Shown here: one piece after another, positions 44,348-53,900 of the stretch
Layout: every line of letters starts with the position of its first letter
How positions within the stretch are numbered: position 1 is the stretch's first letter
Assembly: GCA_965203345.1 (NCBI GenBank)
Contig: CBDBCK010000028.1
Coordinates: 372,001 to 436,000 of the forward strand
From: CBDBCK01 sp965203345
GTDB lineage: Bacteria > Chloroflexota > Dehalococcoidia > Lucifugimonadales > Lucifugimonadaceae
Reading direction: 5' to 3'
DNA: 64,000 bases
Position numbers and translations under genes: made by a program
Notes under the pieces: model-generated
Told to the model about the DNA's origin: nothing
What the model saw: the letters and a program-made list of their open reading frames with translations, nothing else
The model's database searches: none

Positions 44348-45280
44348 TCATCGGATACGAACCCTTGGATCGATAATAGTGTAGAGTATGTCCGCTACTG
44401 TAGCGAATATGAGAAATATAAAAGCAAAGAGGAATACTGTTCCCATAAGCAAAGGGAAGTCATTGTCATTGACTGCATTTTGGAGGGCCTCTGTTCCTAG
44501 CCCAGGCCATGCAAATACTATCTCTATAACCAGTGCGCCGTTCAGCCAACCAGAAAATAGGAGTAGTAGAGAAGTTACAGGTGCTATGAGTGAGTTGCGC
44601 AGAGCGTGTTTTGCTATGACCTTGTAGTTGGCTACACCTTTAGCTCTTGCCAGCTTCACAAATTCTGAATCCAGAACCTCAAGCATTGAGGAGCGGGTGA
44701 GTCTCATCAAGCCAGCTGTTGCACTCCACCCTAGGGCTATAGATGGCAATATATAATACCGTATGTCAAACTCGGCAGGGCGATTTGATGCAGGTAGCCA
44801 TTGGAGTAACACCGCAAATACCCATATAAGCACCAGAGCCGTTACGAAAGCTGGCGCCGCTTGACCGATGAGTGCTATCCCGCGAGCCGCGTAATCCGGC
44901 CATCCTCCCCGTTTAACTGCCGCTATAACACCCGCTGGAACTCCTAAGGCGATTGCGAAAATCCAGGCTCCTATAGCTAGTTCAACAGTTGCTCCAAATT
45001 TGCCTTGAATAATAGAGCTTACTGGCTGAGACCTTCCTATAGACTCACCGAAATCCCCTCTGACCGCACTTGAAAACCAAACGAAGTACCTTATAAACCA
45101 AGGCTGATCTAAACCTAGACGAGCCCGCAAGGCGTCTATGGCGTCTTGGTCCAGAATATTTTCGCCTATATACAGCTGGGTAGGATCGTCGTGAAATAGA
45201 GTCAGAACGAACACAAAGTACGTAGCACCTATTATGGAAAGTAAAGACGTAAGTACACGTCCAACTAAGAATCGGCCCAT
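44348..45280 (-). CDS. DppB/OppB-type ABC permease
   Basis: First permease of a peptide/opine/nickel ABC importer, 310 residues with about six membrane helices. Typical start MGRFLVGRVLTSLLSIIGAT, periplasmic IDALRARLGLDQPW segment, and cytoplasmic EAA loop DSEFVKLARAKGVANYKVIAKHALRN. Unlike its partner it has no insertion. It lies downstream of the binding-protein gene and 38 bases upstream of the second permease gene. ATPase genes of the system are not in the window. Confidence 0.93.
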   Translation of the reverse strand: MGRFLVGRVLTSLLSIIGATYFVFVLTLFHDDPTQLYIGENILDQDAIDALRARLGLDQPWFIRYFVWFSSAVRGDFGESIGRSQPVSSIIQGKFGATVELAIGAWIFAIALGVPAGVIAAVKRGGWPDYAARGIALIGQAAPAFVTALVLIWVFAVLLQWLPASNRPAEFDIRYYILPSIALGWSATAGLMRLTRSSMLEVLDSEFVKLARAKGVANYKVIAKHALRNSLIAPVTSLLLLFSGWLNGALVIEIVFAWPGLGTEALQNAVNDNDFPLLMGTVFLFAFIFLIFATVADILYTIIDPRVRIR

Positions 45281-45326
45281 ACGATCAGATACCTATCCCC
45301 AAGTAAGCATGCAATATAAGCACAAA

Positions 45327-45371
45327 GGGCTTGTACTCATCAGGCCTGGTAGGTCCGACAAGTACAAGCCC
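45327..45371 (-). promoter_or_regulatory. Intercistronic stem-loop between binding protein and permease genes
   Basis: Perfect 11-bp arms GGGCTTGTACT (45327-45337) and AGTACAAGCCC (45361-45371) with a 23-base loop that can form an inner stem GGCCT/AGGTCC. No U-tract longer than three follows in the direction of transcription, so it is more like an RNA-stabilising or processing hairpin than a strong terminator. Confidence 0.75.
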
Positions 45372-45401
45372 TCCACAGACTTTTCTTTACTCGTTACTCT
45401 A

Positions 45402-47600
45402 TTAGTTCAGAGTAATAAACTCCGGGTTCTGAGAAACGTTTGCATAATGCTGATAGTAAGGACTGCTCCAAGAAGCAACCTTATCGTTGACTATCAAACC
45501 TTTCTCCACCTGAAATACTCCGGCGTACTGGACCCAGAATAGGCTGTAATCTACCCAGTCGTCGTGTATCTGACTCCTTACTTCGGCGTCACGCTCGGCA
45601 AGGCTGCTCTCTGCCCAGTTAGCTCCTGGCTGGGATTCAAACCCTACTCCCCATCCTGGCCGGCTCCTTGACGTGTCAACAACAGGCAGGGGCCAGTCGT
45701 ATGGGTATACGTTCGAGTGGACGTCTCCATTCTTGATCACCGGGAGGAACTGCTCTCTTCTCAGCATACGAGGGCTTATAACTCCGCCGTAGTCTTCATT
45801 TAGACTTTCTACGGTCAACCCCAACTCTTGCCAGTTAGAGATTATCTGGTTTGCTACATCAAGCACCACTTCTCCTGCTTCGGCCACGTATGCCTGAAGG
45901 TGTATTGTTCCAAAGTCGGCAAGGTTAGAATAGCCGGCTTCACTAAGGAGCTCTCTAGCTTTGTCCAAGTCGTAAGGTATCTCCCAAGGCACAGGTTGTG
46001 CGGTACCTTCACAAGACACCGTCTCTCCAGTAGCCCAGTGCCAACATGCGGTTGAACGTGATGCATCCCATCCAGGGTATTGAGGTCCCATGTACTCTGA
46101 ATATATGGGGGTAGCATCTGAATCTCCGAGCAATCCGGTAATTATGTCTGGACGGTTTATAGCATAAGAAAGCGCGAGCCTGACGAGACGAGCCTGCTCC
46201 ATGTCGTCAATTCCATCTGGATTGTCAGTGTCGGTATATGGAGCGTCTCCACAGCCTTCGTACTCTTGCGTCGTTACTCGTCCAGTCTCGGTGTTGCGTA
46301 TTTCAATAGTTCCTGGTTCTGCACGCCCGGGTGTGCCAGCCTGACAAGGTTCTCCGGCATGACCCCATGGGTTACCTATCCATGGATAGTCTGTATCGTA
46401 TGGAAAATCTCCGATATTGCTGGTACCTGTATGGTTCTGCCCCATTTCCCAAGGCCTGAGAGGCTCGCCTGTGCGAGTGTGAAACTCTTCCCAAAGGTTT
46501 CCAGGGAACAAAATAGACTGACCTACATAGCCCGATCCAAAGGTGTTTAGGAACCTAAGATTAGGGTCGCTTATGGCTTCGCCTACAGACTTGTAGTCTA
46601 CCTCAGCCAGGTCAATGGTGCCGTTCTTGAGATTAGCTATTCGGGTAGAACCTTCAGCGATGTGCACTCCTTCTATCACCTTCACTTCACCTGCCTTGCG
46701 CCAATGGCTGTCCACTGCATGGATAGTGCAACGATTTCCGGCTGCACAGTTTTCACCTTGTACGTAAGGTCCAGTACCAACATGGTGTTCTCTCGCCCAA
46801 GTTTCTCCAAGCGAAGCTGTAGTGGTAACTTTATGAGGTCCTCGTGCGGCTGAAAGGCAACCAAACTGCGATATGGGAAGACAGAAGAATACTGGCGAGG
46901 CCAAGTCTACTGACACAGTATAACCTTCCACGAAGTCTACACTGCTATCTAGGTCTATATCAATAGGTCTGGCTTGGTTAGAAGGAAAGCCGAAAATATG
47001 TGGAACTGCAGAGTACCCACTACCTGTTCTCTCTACCACTCTTGCCCAGCCAAAAATAGCGGCCAGGTCTCCACGGTCCCCATATGTAGAGTTAGGGTTA
47101 GTGCTGGAGTTATTCCTGTTAAACCACTCTACAACTTCACGTGCATCAAGGACTCCGAAATCTTCATTCTCAAAACCTATTGGAGCCTGGAATGGTATTG
47201 GGTTACCATTAGGGCGTCTTATGGTGAAGTGAAATTGACTTCCATCATCAGTAATAGCCCAGCTGTCTATAAGCTCTGGAGTGAGTGCGCTTCCGTTTTC
47301 AAACCTGAAGAAAGATTCTTCAACTCCACCCAGCTGATTCGTAACACTCGTTCGGTAGGGGCCAAGATAACCTAAACCGTAAACAGCTTCTAGATTATTG
47401 AAAGCACGAACTAGTCTACTTTCTTCTTCCATAGCATCATCGGGAGGTGTTTGTGTAACAGGTGTAGATGTAGGTCTAGGTGTCGCAGTAGGCGCGGGTG
47501 TGTCATCTCCACCACCACATGCGGCAACAGCTAATGCGAGCATTGAAGCCAAAGCAATAAAAGCTGGCATTACCATCCATCTATTCCGAAATTTAGACAT
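45402..47600 (-). CDS. Extracellular solute-binding lipoprotein, family 5
   Basis: Periplasmic or surface binding protein of a peptide/nickel-type importer. ATG 47600 has GGAGGG seven bases upstream and gives a clear signal peptide with lipobox LAVAAC; the Cys is lipidated. A Pro/Thr-rich linker PAPTATPRPTSTPVTQTPP follows, common in Chloroflexota lipoproteins. At about 732 residues it is longer than the usual 500-600. Domain features include the dipeptide-binding type fold with DDGSQFHFTIRRPNG, AREVVEWFNR and GTGPYVQGEN. It is read before the two permeases. Ligand unknown. Confidence 0.92.
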   Translation of the reverse strand: MSKFRNRWMVMPAFIALASMLALAVAACGGGDDTPAPTATPRPTSTPVTQTPPDDAMEEESRLVRAFNNLEAVYGLGYLGPYRTSVTNQLGGVEESFFRFENGSALTPELIDSWAITDDGSQFHFTIRRPNGNPIPFQAPIGFENEDFGVLDAREVVEWFNRNNSSTNPNSTYGDRGDLAAIFGWARVVERTGSGYSAVPHIFGFPSNQARPIDIDLDSSVDFVEGYTVSVDLASPVFFCLPISQFGCLSAARGPHKVTTTASLGETWAREHHVGTGPYVQGENCAAGNRCTIHAVDSHWRKAGEVKVIEGVHIAEGSTRIANLKNGTIDLAEVDYKSVGEAISDPNLRFLNTFGSGYVGQSILFPGNLWEEFHTRTGEPLRPWEMGQNHTGTSNIGDFPYDTDYPWIGNPWGHAGEPCQAGTPGRAEPGTIEIRNTETGRVTTQEYEGCGDAPYTDTDNPDGIDDMEQARLVRLALSYAINRPDIITGLLGDSDATPIYSEYMGPQYPGWDASRSTACWHWATGETVSCEGTAQPVPWEIPYDLDKARELLSEAGYSNLADFGTIHLQAYVAEAGEVVLDVANQIISNWQELGLTVESLNEDYGGVISPRMLRREQFLPVIKNGDVHSNVYPYDWPLPVVDTSRSRPGWGVGFESQPGANWAESSLAERDAEVRSQIHDDWVDYSLFWVQYAGVFQVEKGLIVNDKVASWSSPYYQHYANVSQNPEFITLN

Positions 47601-47873
47601 GCTCTTTCCCTCCAGGTAATCGTATCCAGTTTTCAAAGACAACCGGTTACAGGCAGATAACATTAAAGAAGGACTCGCCTTTATGTACTATAAGCTTATC
47701 CAAACATAAGCATAAATCAAACGTCAGACACTTGTCAAGCCCGTAATCGCAAAACGTCTCGCTCAATCTGGTGTACATCTTTAGGCCTGAAAGTTATGTT
47801 AGCAGCGTGAAGTTTGCCTCTATGATGTATCTGAAACTATGTCTGACGTATCCACTAGTACTAAATGTAAACG

Positions 47874-48856
47874 TTAGCAGGTCTGCTCGGTCTGTCTTTC
47901 CTCGTCCGTCAGCAATTTATGCAACACGTCTTCCAGGGTGCGTTCCGAGATTTTGATCTGGCTTATCCCTTTGCTATCAGAGTCAGCAATAGAACGTAAT
48001 ACCTCACCTATATTAGGTGAGGTAACGGGGATTAAAGTTGTTTCTTTCACGGGTTGTTGTGCTTCATTTATGCGTATGGTTTCCACCTCTAAGCTGGTCT
48101 CAGCCCCTGCGATCGCCTTAATGTCTTCTATTGTGCCTTCGTATCTGATTTTACCTTTGTGGATCAGCAGCACTTTGTCGCATATTGCTTCTATGTCGGC
48201 TACTGTGTGGCTAGCTAGAATGACGGTGCAGCTCTGCTCCCGGACTATAGACTTGATCAACTGTCTGATGCTGGCTTTTACAACAATGTCTAAGCCCAGC
48301 GTTGGTTCGTCCAGTATCAACAGTTGCGGACCGTGTAGCAGACTGGCCAGTATCTCCGTTCTCATCCTCTGCCCCAAGCTGATCTCACGAGGGTGTCTGC
48401 TTAGGATGCTTTCTACGTTCACCAGCGCCGCAAGACGATCTAGTCTTTCCTTGAACGCTTTTGGGTCAACCGAATATATCTTCCGCAAGGCCTCATATGA
48501 TTCAATTATGGATACGTCGGGCCAAAGTTGGCTGCGGTGTCCGAAAACTACTCCTATAGACTTCGCTATATCTTTTCGCTTGCGGTTCGGCTCAATACCT
48601 GCTACCCTAATGCTCCCAGAGGTAGGAGCCAACAGACCCATAACCAACTTCAACAGGGTGGATTTACCTGCACCGTTCAATCCAACCAGTCCCACTGCAG
48701 AGCCATGTCTTATGGAAAATGATACGCTTTCTAAAGCTCTGACAAGCTCATAGTCCCTTTTTACAAACCACCTTCTGCCTTTACCTTGTGCGGTTTTCGA
48801 ACTTTGTAGTAACGAGTCAGTGCGTCTGCTTCTATCAACACTTGCGAACCTTCCAC
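47874..48856 (-). pseudogene. ABC-2 exporter ATPase gene, frameshifted near its start
   Basis: ABC ATPase of the NatA-like type: GLNGAGKST Walker A, ISLGQRMRTE signature and LLILDEPTLGLD Walker B are present in an intact frame from GTG 48695. The proper start is GTG 48856 as in the neighbouring copy, but one base is missing between 48790 and 48791 relative to that copy, shifting the frame after residue 22. Restoring the base gives 327 residues, normal for the family. As it stands translation stops early or begins just before Walker A, losing the first strand. This may be a real lesion or a sequencing error. Confidence 0.85.
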
Positions 48857-48995
48857 TTAGATCCCTCCTATACCTTGATATCGTACCAACCCCGCTTTCC
48901 AGGAAAGAAACGCTATTGTTGCAAATCCTGTGGCCACTAACGGAGCAGCATAAGCAAAGGCGCTGTGTATAAAAACTTCTTCGACTCGCCCCGCT
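48551..48995 (-). repeat. Tandem duplication, copy 1 (ATPase start plus permease end)
   Basis: This segment and 48996-49439 are tandem copies of about 443 and 444 bases. By eye they differ at eight bases, seven of them transitions, plus the one-base gap near 48790, so they are about 98 percent alike. The novel junction at 48994-48996 shares only CT between the two ancestral sequences. Confidence 0.93.
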
Positions 48996-49300
48996 CCTAT
49001 AGACTTCGCTATATCTTTTCGCTTGCGGTTCGGCTCAATGCCTGCCACCCTAATGCTCCCAGAGGTAGGAGCCAACAGACCCATAACCAACTTCAGCAGG
49101 GTGGATTTACCTGCACCGTTCAATCCAACCAGTCCCACTGCAGAGCCATGTTTTATGGAAAATGATACGCTTTCTAAAGCTCTGACAAGCTCATAGTCCC
49201 TTTTTACAAACCACCTTCTGCCTTTACCTTGTGACGGTTTTCGAACTTTGTAGTAACGAGTCAGTGCGTCTGCTTCTATCAACACTTGCGAACCTTCCAC
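48857..49300 (-). CDS. Chimeric ORF: ABC ATPase N-terminus fused to permease C-terminus
   Basis: Created by the tandem duplication. Residues 1 to about 102 are the N-terminal part of an ABC ATPase, including the Walker A sequence GLNGAGKSTLL, and stop before the signature motif. From about residue 103 it switches to AGRVEEVFIHSAFAYAAPLV, the last 45 residues of the upstream permease, ending WKAGLVRYQGIGGI. GTG start lies directly after the permease stop. It cannot be a working ATPase. The reading frame stayed open despite the eight differences, so expression is possible but function is doubtful. Confidence 0.8.
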   Translation of the reverse strand: MEGSQVLIEADALTRYYKVRKPSQGKGRRWFVKRDYELVRALESVSFSIKHGSAVGLVGLNGAGKSTLLKLVMGLLAPTSGSIRVAGIEPNRKRKDIAKSIGAGRVEEVFIHSAFAYAAPLVATGFATIAFLSWKAGLVRYQGIGGI

Positions 49301-49439
49301 TTAGATCCCTCCTATACCTTGATACCGTCCCAGCCCCGCTTTCCAGGAAAGAAACGCTATTGTTGCAAATCCTGTGGCCACCAACGGAGCAGCATAAGCA
49401 AAGGCGCTGTGTATAAAAACTTCTTCGACTCGCCCCGCT
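48996..49439 (-). repeat. Tandem duplication, copy 2
   Basis: Second unit. It holds the true C-terminal end of the upstream permease gene and the intact start of an ATPase reading frame with the extra base that copy 1 lacks. Confidence 0.93.
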
Positions 49440-50107
49440 AAGAGATGAGCCGGATAAAAGACTAGAAACGCCCATGGCAAGAGAAAAGTTAGTACGACCT
49501 GCATAGCTACCGAGTACGCAGATAGGGGGAACAGGTTTATTTGCCAGCTTGCCCTATCTACTGTACGGAGTGCGGCGTTGACCTTCACAAACATAAAGTT
49601 AGAGGCATTCGCAATCATCACGATTGATAGCTGTATGACTGTTCCCGATATCAATAGGATGGCGATCCACGGCACAGTCCACCATGACCACAGCGGGGGC
49701 GATTGAGAGAAACCTATCACCGCTGCAAGAACACCGAACCCTATCTGTCCTATCCCGGCAATATTGAACTGAGTGCCTGGAATTTGTAAAAGTATACTGC
49801 GTGGTCTGACTAACAACCTGTCCAGGGTTCCGTCTTCTATCAGTCTTTCTAAGTTCCAGAGAGCCCCGAACAGAAGAAACATCACGCCGTATTGTATGCG
49901 CCATAAACCAAACATGAACGATACCTGCCATAAATCCCATTCGTTCAATGAGCCGATCCTGTTCAAAATCACCCAGGCACCAAACAGTTGAAAAAATGAA
50001 GACAAGCATATGCCCAAAACACCCAACCAAAAATTTGTGCGGTACTTGTTCGCTCCTTTGAAGGAAATGTGAAGATAGGTCCAGAACATAGTAAGCGAAT
50101 TGATCAC
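49301..50107 (-). CDS. ABC-2 family exporter permease (DUF990-type)
   Basis: 268 residues with about six membrane helices, opening NSLTMFWTYLHISFKGANKYRTNF, and LIEDGTLDRLLVRPRS, a typical phrase of ABC-2 DUF990 permeases that export drugs or other small molecules. The gene is intact; only its last 45 codons are duplicated downstream. It follows another permease of the same family by one base, so the exporter is a heteromeric permease pair plus ATPase. Confidence 0.88.
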   Translation of the reverse strand: MINSLTMFWTYLHISFKGANKYRTNFWLGVLGICLSSFFQLFGAWVILNRIGSLNEWDLWQVSFMFGLWRIQYGVMFLLFGALWNLERLIEDGTLDRLLVRPRSILLQIPGTQFNIAGIGQIGFGVLAAVIGFSQSPPLWSWWTVPWIAILLISGTVIQLSIVMIANASNFMFVKVNAALRTVDRASWQINLFPLSAYSVAMQVVLTFLLPWAFLVFYPAHLLAGRVEEVFIHSAFAYAAPLVATGFATIAFLSWKAGLGRYQGIGGI

Positions 50108-50108
50108 T

Positions 50109-50966
50109 TCAACCTCCTAGTCCCTCAAATTTACGGAGTGCTCGGCGTGCAAAATATCCACCGATTATGAACAAAGCTAAAGCCCAACCGGCTTGGCGTA
50201 GCATAGCGTATGCTATTTCGCCTGCCTCATAAAACCCCAAGTATATGGCGAATGGGTCAAAATATATGGCAGGAAAAGGCGACCAACGCAGAAACGGCTC
50301 GATCCAATCGGGAAATATCCATAAAGGTAAGAACGCACCGGTTAGAAGCGGACGTAACCCTCTAAACGCGAACTCAAACCCGCCGACGCGTCCAAACTTA
50401 AAAATGAGCAAGACTATTAGGAAAATGAGCCCAAAATTGATAAACACCCCAAGCATCAGACTGATTATGGATATGGGTAGTAACAACAGATTAGGTGGTG
50501 CTTGAATATCAAAAACAGCTGCTGAAATTAGTATGACGGGGAACGCTAGAGTCAATATCTGCACCGTGCTTATGCCAAGGTAGTGGGCAAATACGTTAAA
50601 CTGCCAGTTGACTGGACGCATCAAGTCTGTAACGATATCTCCGGTTCGATTCCGCTCCTCCAGGTCAAATACGACGTCTGTTTGAAACGAAGCTGAAAAC
50701 ACACCCCCAAATATAGCGTAGGTAGTCATTTCTACCAGTGAAACGTTTTCGGTTATAGAACCGAGGAAACCGTTTTCATATACCGCTTGCCATAGAAAGA
50801 CTACGGCATAAGCCAGCAGCATCCCACTTGCAAAATTGACAACGTGAGCTAGTCTCCTATGTATGGTGGTTTTGAAGTGCACCCAAAATATAGACGATAT
50901 TCCCGCTAAGTTTGCGTATCTTATGAGGGTATTAAAAGGTTGCACATCCATCAAGCGGGAATACAA
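50109..50966 (-). CDS. ABC-2 family exporter permease (DUF990-type)
   Basis: 285 residues, about six membrane helices. FQTDVVFDLEERNRTGDIVTDLMRPVNWQ corresponds to the phrase seen in the partner permease, marking the same family. First gene of the exporter set in transcription order, starting 109 bases after the adenylation gene ends, so it may belong to the same transcript. Substrate is likely the product of the adjacent carrier-protein cluster, which is inference from position only. Confidence 0.88.
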   Translation of the reverse strand: MYSRLMDVQPFNTLIRYANLAGISSIFWVHFKTTIHRRLAHVVNFASGMLLAYAVVFLWQAVYENGFLGSITENVSLVEMTTYAIFGGVFSASFQTDVVFDLEERNRTGDIVTDLMRPVNWQFNVFAHYLGISTVQILTLAFPVILISAAVFDIQAPPNLLLLPISIISLMLGVFINFGLIFLIVLLIFKFGRVGGFEFAFRGLRPLLTGAFLPLWIFPDWIEPFLRWSPFPAIYFDPFAIYLGFYEAGEIAYAMLRQAGWALALFIIGGYFARRALRKFEGLGG

Positions 50967-51075
50967 GCTCTCATGAGCATTTCTTGCGGAAAGAGTTTTT
51001 ACTGGTGAATGTCACGTATGCGGATAAGCAAATACATGCTTGCCCGTTGTAACTCTGCTCTGTATATAGTTATTT

Positions 51076-52590
51076 TCATAGTTTAGCGAGGTTACCATTG
51101 ATGTACGATTCCCGAAGCTCTTTTTTCGAAACCTTGCCATTAGCTAGATACGGAAAAAGGTCTACTTTGACTATAGTTGGAGGGATAGCGTACCACGAGA
51201 CGAGATCTGCAAGAGTGGTATTTATCTCAGCGACGGAAATGTCTCCGCTGTAAAATAGAGCGGATGTTTGGTCGGAGAGTAGTACCAAAGCTGCTTGCTC
51301 AACTTTGTCGATAGAGAGAGTAGCCGTCTCTATCTCTAGCGTGCTCAGACGGTAACCCTTGTATTTGAAGACGTCGTCGTTTCTTCCGCAAAAGTATATA
51401 TATCCTTCTTGGTCTATCTTGCAGATGTCGCCCGTGAAGAGCACAATTTCGTCTGTATCTTGCCATTTTCTGAATCTCTTAAGGGTCAAATTCGGCGCGT
51501 TCCAATATCCCCTCATCACGTTTGCCCCGAATACGACAAGCTCACCTTCTGTGTCCGTCGGTAACGGTTGGCTCTTCTTATCTACGACCAAGCACCTTGT
51601 TTCGGGTAGAGGCTTGCCCACGGAACCGGACTTTCGCCTAACTTCTGAAGGCTCTAGTATTGAGACCCTTTTACACTCCGTCAAGCCGTACATCGGGTAT
51701 ATCGCGCAGTGGGGGAGCAAGGTTTGAATATCTTTTATAAGCCCTTCGTTCAGATGCTCGGCGGTGTTGGTTACCATCCGTAAATCAGACAGCTCGCCTT
51801 TATACCGTTTTTTGAGCGCGGCTACAAGCGTTGCTCCGAGTGCCGGCACGATAGGCAGACAGGTTGCCTCCCATGCCTTCAGAATAAAAGGCAGGGCAGG
51901 TCCCGCGTCCATTGAAGAGCCCACCCCAATGGAGGCACTTACGTTAAATGCAAGGAATATCTGATACAACGCGTAATCAAAGGTGAATGGGAGGAACACG
52001 GCAATCTTGTCGTCTGATCGTAATTTTAGGACCGATTGAATTGCGTTTGTTGCGAAAAGCATAGAGTCATGCGGACACACGACCGCCTTAGGTTTCGCCT
52101 CGCTTCCCGAAGTGTATACCAACGCGGCAACGTCGAATTGGTTGGACATCGAATCAGTCCGGCAAATTTCATGTGCACTCGCATCGGGTACAAAATTCTG
52201 CTCTCCCTTTTGCATAACAATTAGAGGGATACCGCTGACGGATTTTATGGTGCCAGTATCGTCCGCGAACACTACAGCCACAGCAGGACGACAGTCGAGT
52301 ATATAGTGGCGCATGCTCTCCGCAGGCGCTTCGGGATCTGCCAAAACGAATACCGCTCCCGCAATAGAGCAACCCATAACCGCAACAACGGTACTCAAGC
52401 TCTGCCCCGTGAGTATCATTACTCTGTCGCCGGGTTTTACGCCGCTTCCTTGTAAGACGACGCTGAATTTCTGGGACAGAGCGGCTAATTGACCATAAGA
52501 AAGCGTACCCTCTCTTGAAAAAACCGCCTTTTTTGAGGGTTTTTTCTGCACACTCACTTCCAACAAGTGGTGAACTCGCGAGGCCGACAT
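51076..52590 (-). CDS. Stand-alone AMP-binding adenylation enzyme
   Basis: ANL-superfamily protein of 504 residues. Core motifs: ALVYTSGSEAKPKAVVCP (A3), YPMYGLTECKRVS (A5), TGDICKIDQEGYIYFCGRNDD (A7/A8) and YLANGKVSKKEL with the A10 Lys. The architecture is like amino-acid adenylation domains of NRPS or acyl-CoA ligases, but it lacks fused carrier or condensation domains. It begins on the last base of the carrier-protein stop (TAATG). It probably activates an acid and loads it on that carrier; the acid is unknown. Confidence 0.9.
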   Translation of the reverse strand: MSASRVHHLLEVSVQKKPSKKAVFSREGTLSYGQLAALSQKFSVVLQGSGVKPGDRVMILTGQSLSTVVAVMGCSIAGAVFVLADPEAPAESMRHYILDCRPAVAVVFADDTGTIKSVSGIPLIVMQKGEQNFVPDASAHEICRTDSMSNQFDVAALVYTSGSEAKPKAVVCPHDSMLFATNAIQSVLKLRSDDKIAVFLPFTFDYALYQIFLAFNVSASIGVGSSMDAGPALPFILKAWEATCLPIVPALGATLVAALKKRYKGELSDLRMVTNTAEHLNEGLIKDIQTLLPHCAIYPMYGLTECKRVSILEPSEVRRKSGSVGKPLPETRCLVVDKKSQPLPTDTEGELVVFGANVMRGYWNAPNLTLKRFRKWQDTDEIVLFTGDICKIDQEGYIYFCGRNDDVFKYKGYRLSTLEIETATLSIDKVEQAALVLLSDQTSALFYSGDISVAEINTTLADLVSWYAIPPTIVKVDLFPYLANGKVSKKELRESYINGNLAKL

Positions 52591-52847
52591 TAGGCGGGTT
52601 TTCCTTTCATTGTACTGACGATATCCGCAACTGTATGCAAACCATTCAACGCCATGGCCTCGTCGTCGATCTCCATACCTAATTCTTCTTCCAAACGGAC
52701 AATCAATGAGACAAGCGCAAGAGAATCTATCCGCAGATCTTGACCTAAAGTTGATGCAACTGTGATTTTTGAAGGCTTCATCTTTGTGAATGAGGCGACT
52801 ATAGACAGGACTCGCCTTTCGAATTCCTCTCCATCTGAAATCGTCAT
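52590..52847 (-). CDS. Acyl/peptidyl carrier protein
   Basis: 85-residue carrier. Ser42 in LRIDSLALVSLIVRLEEELG is the expected phosphopantetheine site; it differs from the housekeeping acpP (ADSLDVVEL). Located between the BtrH-like and adenylation genes with zero to one base gaps, the carrier is likely loaded by one of the adenylating enzymes and unloaded by the BtrH-like enzyme. Confidence 0.9.
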   Translation of the reverse strand: MTISDGEEFERRVLSIVASFTKMKPSKITVASTLGQDLRIDSLALVSLIVRLEEELGMEIDDEAMALNGLHTVADIVSTMKGKPA

Positions 52848-53900
52848 CTATTTTCTTTCCTCTATAAATCGCTCATGTATGTCTCTAAATATCTTCAGCG
52901 CCGTCTTCTCCCTCTCTGCCAAATCTTCGAGCCGTGAATAGATCTTGGAAATCAGCTCCATGTTGCCGTTCCTTGATGCTTTTAAGCATAAATTGCGAGT
53001 GATAGCCCAGTTACGCGCCGTATCGTACATCTCCTCTTGCAGCCCGCTTAAGCAGAAGTCAAGGTCAATATCATTGACGCCAGCCTCAATAAAACTCATG
53101 AACAAGTTGCGTTGTAAAACAACCTCGCCGAGCGATGAAAACGCTTTGTCAAGTATGGGTGCCATAGTATCAGCCGTCTGCTCCGGTAAAGCCGCTATTT
53201 CACTTTCGACGCGCGCCTTGAAAGTATAAACCCCCTCCGCTCCAGGTACAAACCCGGGCACAGAATCTGCCTCCGCTAAACGTAAAGTTTCATTTAAAAA
53301 GGACTCCAGAGCTTGGCGCTCAGATATCTTACCCATAGGCGGAAGAATCTTAAAATACCTGTTTCGGATAGGTATCCCGGAGTTCCAACTGTGCATACTG
53401 TTTGGCGGATTTTCTGATGCAGTCGCCATCTTGAGAGCTTTTATCGGGATCGCTCCTTTAAAACCTATGTACGCCCATCCATCAATAACGTAGGCATGAT
53501 CATCAGAATATCCGAACACAACAACCGCATGAGCATAGTTGTACGTTACTTTCCAAAACGGCAGATAAAGCTGATCTACTCTTGTCAGGACGGGTATGTC
53601 TTCGTCTATCAATCGGCAAATTTCGATCCATTCAGCATCTGAACCGTTGGCGCTTAGCTCTTGAGCACTGAACCCAAGCCTAAGCAAAGAAGCAAAATAG
53701 GGGTTGATGCTACCAGAAGCCCATGGTGTCCGGACAGAATCATCTGGATTAGGGTGCCGATACAAAAACCCCCACGCGTTCGCCAAATAGAGGTTCGGGT
53801 TGATGTACCCGAAGTAATGCAAGATTGAACGAAGGTGCACATACATGCAGTTGTCGTTACCAGGGATCATCGGAACGTCCAGCATTCTGCATGATGGCAT
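52848..53900 (-). CDS. BtrH-like acyltransferase/C39-type fold protein
   Basis: The N-terminal half resembles the BtrH_N domain of butirosin biosynthesis, in which an acyl group is moved from a carrier protein to an amine. Cys18 in GNDNCMYVHLRSILHYFGY and His124 in NYAHAVVVFGY, with Asp140 in YVIDGW, form a plausible catalytic triad of the papain/C39 type. The C-terminal half (residues about 195-350) is helical and of unknown role. The adjacent carrier gene strongly supports carrier-dependent acyl transfer. It overlaps the previous gene by one base. Confidence 0.75.
   Translation of the reverse strand: MPSCRMLDVPMIPGNDNCMYVHLRSILHYFGYINPNLYLANAWGFLYRHPNPDDSVRTPWASGSINPYFASLLRLGFSAQELSANGSDAEWIEICRLIDEDIPVLTRVDQLYLPFWKVTYNYAHAVVVFGYSDDHAYVIDGWAYIGFKGAIPIKALKMATASENPPNSMHSWNSGIPIRNRYFKILPPMGKISERQALESFLNETLRLAEADSVPGFVPGAEGVYTFKARVESEIAALPEQTADTMAPILDKAFSSLGEVVLQRNLFMSFIEAGVNDIDLDFCLSGLQEEMYDTARNWAITRNLCLKASRNGNMELISKIYSRLEDLAEREKTALKIFRDIHERFIEERK

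Noticed and set aside
48551..49439. Assembly artefact as the cause of the 443/444-bp tandem repeat
   Set aside because: The copies differ at eight bases and one gap, mostly transitions, as expected for natural divergence. Still worth long-read confirmation.
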